DNA from: an uncultured Bacteroidia bacterium
GTDB lineage: Bacteria; Bacteroidota; Bacteroidia; Bacteroidales; UBA932
Length of the DNA: 7,140 nt
Direction: 5' to 3'
NCBI GenBank assembly: GCA_902767465.1
Contig: CACXHM010000124.1
Coordinates: 1-7,140 of the forward strand
Shown here: positions 1-7,140 of the stretch, piece after piece
How the letters are laid out: each line of letters starts with the position of its first letter
Position numbering within the stretch: the stretch's first letter is position 1
Program-made: the position numbers and the translations under genes
Notes under the pieces: model-generated
Seen by the model: the letters and a program-made list of their open reading frames with translations, nothing else
Database searches by the model: none
Told to the model about the DNA's origin: nothing

Positions 1-360
1 AGCTATATACATGCAGAAGGATATCCTGCCGCCGAAATGAAACACGGCCCCATAGCTCTGGTGGACGAGGATATGCCGGTGGTTTTTCTTGCCACACATC
101 ACAACCTCTACGAAAAGATCCTCAGCAACATGCAGGAAGTGGCTGCCCGCAAGGGTCGCGTTCTGGCCATCGTAAGCGAAGGTGACACCGTGGTACGCGA
201 CATTGCCGAACATGTGATCGAGGTTCCGCATACCGCTAATTTCCTTTGCCCTCTGGTTTCAGTTATCCCCCTGCAACTGCTTGCTTATCATATTGCCGTA
301 GCCAAGGGCCTGGATGTAGACCAACCCCGCAATCTTGCCAAAAGCGTAACAGTAGAATAG
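1..360 (+). CDS. glmS: GlmS, glutamine--fructose-6-phosphate aminotransferase (isomerizing), C-terminal end only
   Basis: GlmS makes glucosamine-6-phosphate from fructose-6-phosphate and glutamine in the cytosol, the first committed step toward UDP-GlcNAc for peptidoglycan and lipopolysaccharide. The frame is open from base 1 and encodes the last 119 residues of the second sugar-isomerase (SIS) domain. Visible family landmarks are the GYPAAEMKHGP segment near the start, whose His matches catalytic His504 of E. coli GlmS, the LQLLAYHIAVAKG helix, and the near-invariant C-terminal tail DVDQPRNLAKSVTVE, whose Lys matches Lys603, the ring-opening/substrate lysine. The visible length equals the E. 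coli protein from about Ser490 to its end, so the 3' end is intact. The glutaminase domain, the first SIS domain and the start codon lie upstream of the window. The next gene starts 7 bases after the stop, so the two are probably cotranscribed. Confidence 0.97.
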   Translation, partial: SYIHAEGYPAAEMKHGPIALVDEDMPVVFLATHHNLYEKILSNMQEVAARKGRVLAIVSEGDTVVRDIAEHVIEVPHTANFLCPLVSVIPLQLLAYHIAVAKGLDVDQPRNLAKSVTVE

Positions 361-367
361 CCCGATT

Positions 368-2356
368 ATGCAATACAGAAAACTCTCATCCGATGAAATT
401 GCGGCCCTGCAGCGTCAGGGTTGCACGGCCGAAGACTGGTCGCAGATCGAAGTATCAGACGCCTTCATGCCGGACCACATCTTCCGCACGGTTTTCAGCG
501 GCAAGGTGCGTCTCGGCAGTTTCAAAGGCAGCTTCACCCTCCCCGGAGGGCTTACCAGACACAGCGGCATCTGCGACGCCACGCTTCATGATGTAAGCGT
601 CGGCGACGATTGCTGCATACGCTCCGTACGCGGCTACATAGCCCGCTACGATATTGGCGACGGCACCTTGATCGAGAACGTGGGCACAATCGTTACCGAC
701 TGTGAAAGCAGTTTTGGAAACGGGGTAAAGGTTTCGGTCCTCAACGAGACCGGAGGCCGCGAAGTAACCATCCACGACTGTCTCTCCGCACATGAGGCTT
801 ACATGGTTGCACTGTATCGCCACCGTCCCGGCTTCGTAGAGAAAATCAACTCTATAATAGAGAATTATGTTGCCTCAGTACGCTCTTCGAGGGGCAGTAT
901 AGGAAGGAACGTAACAATTTCGGGCACCGAAGATATACGGAACGTAATTATCGGAGATGCTGCCCGCATCGACGGAGCCGCTCTTCTGAGTAACGGCACC
1001 ATAAGCAGCAGTTCCGATGCGCCTGTCACCATCGGTCATGGCGTCTTCTGTGAAGATTTCATAATCTGCGGAGGCAGTTCGGTTACGGAAGCCGCATCGC
1101 TCACGCGCTGTTTCGTGGGACAGGCCTGCAAGTTCGCTCATGGTTATTCCGCCAGTGATTCCCTGTTCTTCTGCAACTGTCAGGGAGAAAACGGGGAGGC
1201 CTGCGCCATCTTTGCGGGTCCATACACCGTCACCCACCACAAAAGCACATTGCTCATAGCGGGAATGTTTTCTTTTATGAATGCCGGATCCGGGTCCAAC
1301 CAGAGCAACCACATGTATAAGCTCGGCCCCATCCATCAGGGCACTATGGAACGCGGAGCCAAGACCGCTTCCGACTCTTATATCCTTTGGCCAGCACGCG
1401 TGGGAGCATTCTCTCTGGTAATGGGGCGCCACGTTACCCACTCCGACACCACCAATCTCCCGTTCTCCTATCTTATAGAGAAGGGAGAGACCTCCTACCT
1501 TGCGCCGGGAGTAAATCTTCGCAGTGTCGGGACCATCCGCGATGCGAAAAAATGGCCCAGGCGCGACGGCCGCACCGGAGAAGAAAAGTACGACTTTGTA
1601 AACTGCAACCTCCTCTCCCCTTTCACCGTACAGAAAATGATAAAGGGGCTTCTTACCCTGGAAAACCTGAAATATGCAAGCGGCGAGCTATCGGACGTTT
1701 ATTCCTTCCATAGTGTCAAGATTACCAACCGGTCTCTCAAACGCGGCTTGGAGCTCTATCGCACAGCCATCGATAAATTCATGGGCAACTCACTGATTTC
1801 CAGACTTCAGGAGCCAGATGGCAGTTTCCTGCAACTAAGCGAATCGCAGCTTCAGGCACGTCTCCGTCCCGACACTCCCGTAGGATCCGGAGAATGGGTG
1901 GATATCAGCGGATTGATAGCTCCAAAAAGCGAGATTGCTGCACTCATGAACGGCATTGAACGAGGAGAAATCACAAGTCTCGAAGCCATCCGCGAAGCCT
2001 TCAGGACAATGGCCGACAATTACTATAGTTACGAATGGACGTGGGCTTTCCAGCATATCCAGCAACTCTACGGCATCAATCCGTCCAAGATGACCAAAGA
2101 AGAAGCCATAAAGTTGATACAAATTTGGAAAGAGGCTGTCGTGCGTCTCGACAACATGATTTACGAGGATGCCCGCAAAGAATTCAACCTTGCTTCCAAG
2201 ACCGGCTTCGGTGCCGACGGCGACAAAGAGCAGAAGGAGAGTGACTTCGAACATGTGCGCGGCGACTTCGAATCAAATCCGTTCGTCCGCTCAGTCCTCG
2301 ACCACATCCAGGCCAAAACCGCACTCGGCGCCAGAGCGATTGCAGCACTCAACTGA
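368..2356 (+). CDS. DUF4954 family protein, predicted beta-helix plus helical C-terminal domain
   Basis: I recognise this 662-residue protein as DUF4954 family; its biochemical role is unknown to me. It begins MQYRKLSSDEIAALQRQGCT, an N-terminus typical of the family. Residues about 40-260 hold irregular hexapeptide-like turns (VSVGDDCCI, YDIGDGTLI, GSIGRNVTI, VIIGDAARI, VTIGHGVFC), suggesting a left-handed beta-helix like that of GlmU-type and other sugar acyl/nucleotidyltransferases. Residues about 290-365 are a polar conserved-looking core with HHKS, GSNQSNHMYKLGP, SYILWPA and VMGRHVTHSD. From about residue 420 the protein becomes helical, probably a separate C-terminal domain. There is no signal peptide or membrane segment, and it has 13 cysteines, so it is likely cytosolic. 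The ATG at 368 lies 7 bases after the glmS stop with no clear Shine-Dalgarno, as usual in this phylum. Cotranscription with glmS suggests, but does not show, a role in sugar-nucleotide or cell-envelope metabolism. Confidence 0.88.
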   Translation: MQYRKLSSDEIAALQRQGCTAEDWSQIEVSDAFMPDHIFRTVFSGKVRLGSFKGSFTLPGGLTRHSGICDATLHDVSVGDDCCIRSVRGYIARYDIGDGTLIENVGTIVTDCESSFGNGVKVSVLNETGGREVTIHDCLSAHEAYMVALYRHRPGFVEKINSIIENYVASVRSSRGSIGRNVTISGTEDIRNVIIGDAARIDGAALLSNGTISSSSDAPVTIGHGVFCEDFIICGGSSVTEAASLTRCFVGQACKFAHGYSASDSLFFCNCQGENGEACAIFAGPYTVTHHKSTLLIAGMFSFMNAGSGSNQSNHMYKLGPIHQGTMERGAKTASDSYILWPARVGAFSLVMGRHVTHSDTTNLPFSYLIEKGETSYLAPGVNLRSVGTIRDAKKWPRRDGRTGEEKYDFVNCNLLSPFTVQKMIKGLLTLENLKYASGELSDVYSFHSVKITNRSLKRGLELYRTAIDKFMGNSLISRLQEPDGSFLQLSESQLQARLRPDTPVGSGEWVDISGLIAPKSEIAALMNGIERGEITSLEAIREAFRTMADNYYSYEWTWAFQHIQQLYGINPSKMTKEEAIKLIQIWKEAVVRLDNMIYEDARKEFNLASKTGFGADGDKEQKESDFEHVRGDFESNPFVRSVLDHIQAKTALGARAIAALN

Positions 2357-2374
2357 CTGTAACGAAAAAATAAC

Positions 2375-2395
2375 TACTTTTGTAAGTTAAATTTG
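2375..2395 (+). promoter_or_regulatory. Two candidate Bacteroidota -7 promoter elements upstream of glnS
   Basis: TACTTTTG (2375-2382) and TAAATTTG (2388-2395) both fit the Bacteroidetes housekeeping -7 consensus TAnnTTTG. They lie in the AT-rich strip just after the DUF4954 stop and are the best promoter candidates for glnS. I see no convincing TTTG -33 box 19-21 bases upstream of either. The first would start transcription at roughly 2388-2390 and the second at roughly 2401-2403. In both cases the transcript would include most or all of the downstream hairpin. Confidence 0.35.
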
Positions 2396-2396
2396 C

Positions 2397-2476
2397 AAAA
2401 ATGACCTGTTTCAAAAGCGACCGTTTGCCCGGACAGAGTCGCAAAGCGACAGGGAGCGTTGAAGCAGGTCATTTTT
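2397..2476 (+). terminator. Long inverted repeat with T-rich tail between DUF4954 gene and glnS; terminator, leader attenuator or palindromic repeat
   Basis: AAAAATGACCTG (2397-2408) is a perfect reverse complement of CAGGTCATTTTT (2465-2476). The pairing continues inward through one G-U wobble to 2409-2414 with 2459-2464, giving an 18-pair stem around a 44-base loop. The loop contains GCGAC (2417-2421), GTCGC (2438-2442) and GCGAC (2446-2450), so the middle copy could pair with either flank. The 3' arm runs into TTTTTATTTTTG, which resembles an intrinsic terminator, and the A-run/T-run flanks would suit termination in both directions. It could end the glmS-DUF4954 transcript. If glnS is transcribed from the TAnnTTTG elements, the structure lies in its leader only 20 bases before the start codon. 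A dispersed repeat is also possible because of the large structured loop. The inverted repeat is certain; its function is inference. Confidence 0.6.
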
Positions 2477-2487
2477 ATTTTTGCTAA
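2401..2487 (+). CDS. Possible 28-residue leader ORF upstream of glnS
   Basis: An ATG at 2401, inside the left arm of the inverted repeat, opens a frame of 28 codons that stops with TAA at 2485-2487, 9 bases before the glnS ATG. The peptide begins MTCFKSDRLPGQSRKATG and ends in GHFYFC. It contains a single Gln codon (CAG), so it is not an obvious Gln-rich attenuator peptide. If transcription starts at the second -7 element, this ORF would be almost leaderless. A frame of this length can easily arise by chance, and its end simply reflects the repeat plus T-rich tail. I have no homology evidence for it. Confidence 0.15.
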   Translation: MTCFKSDRLPGQSRKATGSVEAGHFYFC

Positions 2488-2496
2488 AAAGTTACT

Positions 2497-4151
<1,655 letters not shown>

Positions 4152-4152
<1 letters not shown>

Positions 4153-4829
4153 TGTCGATCGGAGCTCACGCAGGCAATCCTCGCGGCGTGACGATTAACA
4201 GCGCCGAAACCATGTACCGGGCCGTAAAGGAAGCGGGAATCATCCCTTTCTTTGAGAATCCCGTGCCCGGATGGTCGGTCGAAGAAAAGACCGACCCGTC
4301 TTTCTGGTTCGACGGCGACTCCGACACGCTCGGACCCTGGGACTGGAAGATTTGGTGCCTGCAGGCAGGCGACATTGTTTACGGGAAGTTCCTGGGGACA
4401 GGGAAAGCGTCTTTCGCAACTCCCCGATGGTACCGGGAGTTGCGAAACTGGAGACGCTCGCTTCCTAAATATCTTCCGGATGCAGCAGGCCGGAAAATCC
4501 TGGATTATCTCAGTGAAAACGGCAGCATCACAATCAAGCAGGTGCGTCAACTGCTGGGAGTTAAAAAAAGTGCGGCGGATGCTGCGATAGCGCGTCTCAT
4601 GATGCAGTGCCGCGTGGTAACCGGCGACATAGAACGCGTGTACCGGGGAGAAGACCTCCACTATAACGGATGGCAAGTCTCCACCTTCTGCACTCCCGAA
4701 GACCTTTTCGGCGACGAAGATATGCACACTTCCCTTTCACCGTCGGAATCGCACGAAGCGCTGCTCAGCCACATAATGGAATACTGCGGCACGCAGGACA
4801 GGAAAACTCTTGACAAGCTGATAGGCTAA
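4152..4829 (+). CDS. AlkZ-related winged-helix protein
   Basis: The 225-residue product resembles small proteins usually labelled AlkZ-related, that is, distantly related to the YcaQ/AlkZ winged-helix DNA glycosylases that unhook crosslinks. That assignment is from memory of the family pattern. The N-terminal half has IIPFFENPVPGWSVEEKT, WF and GPWDWK (61-66), then YGKF and ATPRWYRELRNWRR (89-102). Residues about 111-157 look like a winged helix-turn-helix (ILDYLSENGSITIKQVRQLL followed by ARLMMQCRV), which could bind DNA. The C-terminus has TPEDLFGDED. I cannot find the Q/H-x-Q/D catalytic motif of true AlkZ, so enzymatic activity is not supported. The ATG at 4152 overlaps the glnS stop in TAATG, typical of translational coupling. 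A GTG at 4188 (codon 13) is an alternative start that would remove a 12-residue extension apparently absent from relatives. The 3' end overlaps the convergent GH95 gene by 4 bases. Confidence 0.7.
4406..4458 (+). repeat. Strong inverted repeat inside the AlkZ-related gene
   Basis: TTTCGCAACTCCC (4412-4424) is a perfect reverse complement of GGGAGTTGCGAAA (4435-4447), separated by a 10-base spacer containing the palindrome GGTACC. Beyond a 5-base bulge (4448-4452), AGCGTC (4406-4411) pairs with GACGCT (4453-4458), extending the potential stem to 19 pairs. It lies wholly in coding sequence, over residues about 85-102. There is no T-run after it, so it does not look like an intrinsic terminator. 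It could be an mRNA hairpin, a protein-binding palindrome, or chance. Confidence 0.75.
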
Positions 4830-7140
4830 AACACGATACGCTTTCCTTCACCTTTTTTGAACTCGAGTTCGATAGCTTTGTCTTTATAGATCAGATGGCA
4901 TTTTCCGCCGACTCGGGACAGGATGCGGGCCTCTTTCATTTCTCTGTCTTCCCATACCATATCAACCACAAATCCCCCTCTTGCGCAAAGCCCCCTCACC
5001 GAGCCGCTCTGCCACTGCGAAGGGAGCGCCGGCAGCAGTTCGATTCGGGAATTGAAACTTTGCAGCAACATTTCAGCAACACCGGCAGAACCTCCGAAGT
5101 TGCCGTCGATCTGGAAGGGCGGGTGATTGTCCCACAGATTATCCAAAGTGCCGTATCTCAGCAAGTTTCCAAGCAACAGATGGGCATGTCCGCCGTCTTT
5201 GAGACGAGCCCATAGATTGATTTTCCATCCCATGCTCCAGCCCGTACCGGCATCTCCCCTATGCTCGAGCACCACCCTCGCGGCATCCGCCAACTCCGGC
5301 GTTCCTTCCGTTGCGACAGTATGTCCGGGATGCAGCCCGAACAGGTGGTTCATGTGCCGGTGCTTGTCTTCCGGACTGTCGATATCGCGGCTCCACTCCG
5401 TCAGCTGTCCGTAACGTCCTATGCGATATGGTGTTATGCCGTTATAAACCTTTATCCATTCTTTTCTTCGCCCTTCGTCGGTATGCAGCACCGTTGACGC
5501 GGCGACCGCCCCGTAAAGAGCCTCCTTTGCCACCGCATGCACAAAGGTGGCACCCGCATCCACCGGCCCGTGTTCCGGCGAGGTAGAGGGTGCCGCAGTG
5601 TAATAACCATCAGGATGTTTCCAAAGAAAGTCACAGCAGAAATCGGCGGCATCCGCCAGCAGATCGTAAACGCTTACAAGATAATCGCTGTCCTTTGTAA
5701 ACTCATAACGTTCCCACAGATGGGTGGCAAGCCAGGGGCCACCTGCCGGTGCAAGATTCCAGGTCATCGATTCCGAATCACCAGGCGAAGCGAAGCCGTA
5801 GATATTGGATGATATCTCCGCTGTCCAGCCACGGGCATTGTAATATGCTCTGGCAACACGCTCCCCCGGTTTCTGCAGACTCCTGATGTAGTCCACCAAG
5901 GGAGGCATACATTCGTCAAGGTTGGTAAGATTCGCCGGCCAGTAGTTCATCTGAATGTTTATATTGTTGTGGTAGTCGGTGTTCCATGGGCCTTTCAATT
6001 TATTGCACCAAATACCTTGCAGATTAGCCGGCATATCTCCCTCACGCGATGATGCTATCAGCAGATACCTTCCGTACTGGAAATAGAGAGCCTCCAATCC
6101 AGGGTCGGAATGACCTTCGCGGTAACGGTCCAGACGGTAAGGGGTAGGAAGATCTACGTCGGAGTGGCCGGATCGAGAAGAGTCCGTCCCTTCCGACAGA
6201 TGAAGGGAGACCCTGTTGTACAGCCCCTGATAATCGGCAAGATGGCGCCGCAGGAGACGTTTCCATCCGAGTTTGGAGGCAGCAGCTATTCGTTCCGCAG
6301 TCGCTGTACCGGGATCCCTTCCTTTATAATATGCCTGCGGGTCCGAAAGGTCCGGATCAAAGTTCATCTTATAATTTGTAGCTGAACTGACCAGAAAAAC
6401 GACCTCTGCAGTTCCGCTTACCTTCAGCAGACCATTTTCGGAAAGAACTTTACCCCCCTTCGCAATGGCCCTGACACGCAATGCAAAGCGCTCACCGTTG
6501 TTTTTCAACTTGCCGGAATAATAAATGCCATCCCTCCCGACAGATACAGTCTGCCCCTCGGCCAAAGGGTTGGAAAGGTAACTGATGACAAGCTCCGGCA
6601 TTTTGCCATTCTTTGAAGAAAAACGCATTGCCATCACCTGATCGGGATAAGAAATGAAATATTCCCGTTTATATGCAACGCCATCCTGGCTGAACTGCAC
6701 GCGAACCAGCGCAGAATCCAGCGACAGACTGCGCTCATATCCTTCCACGGTCTCCCCCGGACCGGATTTTGAATCGGGACGCACGACTTTTTCAACCGTG
6801 GCCACTCCGCCATAATTAACCTTTTGGGCAGCTTTTCTTCCGAATCCTTCCGGAACTGCACCTTCCTTAAGTCCGGTCTCAATAAGCAATTCTCCAAGAG
6901 TGGTCATAAAACCGAAACGGTCAAGCTTACGGCCATTTTCAATACGTTCCGGCTTTGCACCGAAATTCTTTTTGGTAAGTTCCGCAGCCTTCTCGTTTTC
7001 ACCATCCAGAAAAGCCTGCCGGATGTCCGGAAGCACCTTCCAGGCCTCGCGGTTGCAGTTCCAATAGTACGATGGATCGCCGTTAGCACCGGGACCTCCC
7101 GTCCACAGGCTTTTTTCGTTGAGGGTAAGGCGTTCACGGG
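4826..7140 (-). CDS. Glycoside hydrolase family 95 protein, predicted alpha-L-fucosidase, N-terminus outside the window
   Basis: GH95 enzymes release terminal alpha-L-fucose (mainly alpha-1,2-linked; some members act on L-galactose) from host or plant glycans by inverting hydrolysis. The frame is open to the window edge, giving 770 visible residues. The GTG at 7036 is internal, because the upstream codons encode RERLTLNEKSLWTGGPGANG, the conserved N-terminal GH95 region. Numbering from the first full visible codon, the catalytic (alpha/alpha)6-barrel shows NNINIQMNYW (391-400), whose Asn392 and Asn394 match the Asn421/Asn423 pair of Bifidobacterium AfcA. Glu522 in STSPEHGP matches its general acid Glu566, and Asp678 in QIDGNFGG matches Asp766, so all key residues are kept. 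The C-terminal beta region ends in GEGKRIVF. Since members usually run to about 780-850 residues, only a short N-terminus, possibly with a signal peptide, is missing. Location and exact substrate cannot be read here. No susC/susD genes are in view. Confidence 0.93.
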   Translation of the reverse strand, partial: RERLTLNEKSLWTGGPGANGDPSYYWNCNREAWKVLPDIRQAFLDGENEKAAELTKKNFGAKPERIENGRKLDRFGFMTTLGELLIETGLKEGAVPEGFGRKAAQKVNYGGVATVEKVVRPDSKSGPGETVEGYERSLSLDSALVRVQFSQDGVAYKREYFISYPDQVMAMRFSSKNGKMPELVISYLSNPLAEGQTVSVGRDGIYYSGKLKNNGERFALRVRAIAKGGKVLSENGLLKVSGTAEVVFLVSSATNYKMNFDPDLSDPQAYYKGRDPGTATAERIAAASKLGWKRLLRRHLADYQGLYNRVSLHLSEGTDSSRSGHSDVDLPTPYRLDRYREGHSDPGLEALYFQYGRYLLIASSREGDMPANLQGIWCNKLKGPWNTDYHNNINIQMNYWPANLTNLDECMPPLVDYIRSLQKPGERVARAYYNARGWTAEISSNIYGFASPGDSESMTWNLAPAGGPWLATHLWERYEFTKDSDYLVSVYDLLADAADFCCDFLWKHPDGYYTAAPSTSPEHGPVDAGATFVHAVAKEALYGAVAASTVLHTDEGRRKEWIKVYNGITPYRIGRYGQLTEWSRDIDSPEDKHRHMNHLFGLHPGHTVATEGTPELADAARVVLEHRGDAGTGWSMGWKINLWARLKDGGHAHLLLGNLLRYGTLDNLWDNHPPFQIDGNFGGSAGVAEMLLQSFNSRIELLPALPSQWQSGSVRGLCARGGFVVDMVWEDREMKEARILSRVGGKCHLIYKDKAIELEFKKGEGKRIVF

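Noticed and set aside
875..1441. 188-residue open frame on the - strand opposite the DUF4954 gene
   Set aside because: The + strand protein is a continuous, recognisable family member here. The antisense product shows no domain or plausible start context.
2476..2483. TATTTTTG, a third match to TAnnTTTG just before glnS
   Set aside because: It would start transcription only about 7 bases before the glnS ATG, has no -33 box at the right spacing, and is better explained as the T-rich tail of the inverted repeat.
2357..2496. T-box riboswitch upstream of a tRNA synthetase gene
   Set aside because: The leader is too short, and I see no T-box antiterminator sequence or specifier stem. T-boxes are also mainly a Gram-positive device.
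4801..4860. GGAAAA / TTTTCC-like pairing and a T-run near the convergent stops as a terminator
   Set aside because: The arms are only about five pairs, AT-rich and about 36 bases apart, and the T-run at 4853-4858 does not directly follow the stem.

Overview
The window looks like an ordinary chromosomal stretch of a Bacteroidota bacterium, most likely order Bacteroidales. Three things point there: a DUF4954-type protein (a family I know from Bacteroidetes), TAnnTTTG-type promoter elements with A-rich rather than Shine-Dalgarno translation starts, and a GH95 fucosidase-family enzyme typical of gut glycan degraders. Coding DNA looks moderately GC-rich by eye and the one real intergenic gap is AT-rich at its edges. 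An Alistipes-like or related gut genus is plausible, but the sequence alone does not settle it. I see no insertion sequence, phage gene, CRISPR array, tRNA or rRNA.

Layout on the + strand: the last 119 codons of glmS (1-360) are followed after 7 bases by a 662-residue DUF4954 protein (368-2356), probably one operon linking amino-sugar synthesis to an uncharacterised beta-helix protein. A 140-base gap (2357-2496) follows. It holds two TAnnTTTG elements, then a long, nearly perfect inverted repeat ending in a T-rich run, with a 28-codon open frame running through it. Next come glnS (2497-4152), encoding glutaminyl-tRNA synthetase, and a 225-residue AlkZ-related winged-helix protein (4152-4829) whose ATG overlaps the glnS stop by one base.

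Layout on the - strand: a GH95 family glycosidase, open at its 5' end, runs from the right edge of the window to 4826. It converges on the AlkZ-related gene with a four-base overlap of the two stop codons, so there is no intergenic terminator between them.

No unmistakably new system is present. The best leads are the glnS leader structure, which could be a terminator, an attenuator or a dispersed palindromic repeat; the glmS-DUF4954 pair; a strong inverted repeat inside the AlkZ-related gene; and the tight coupling of that gene to glnS.
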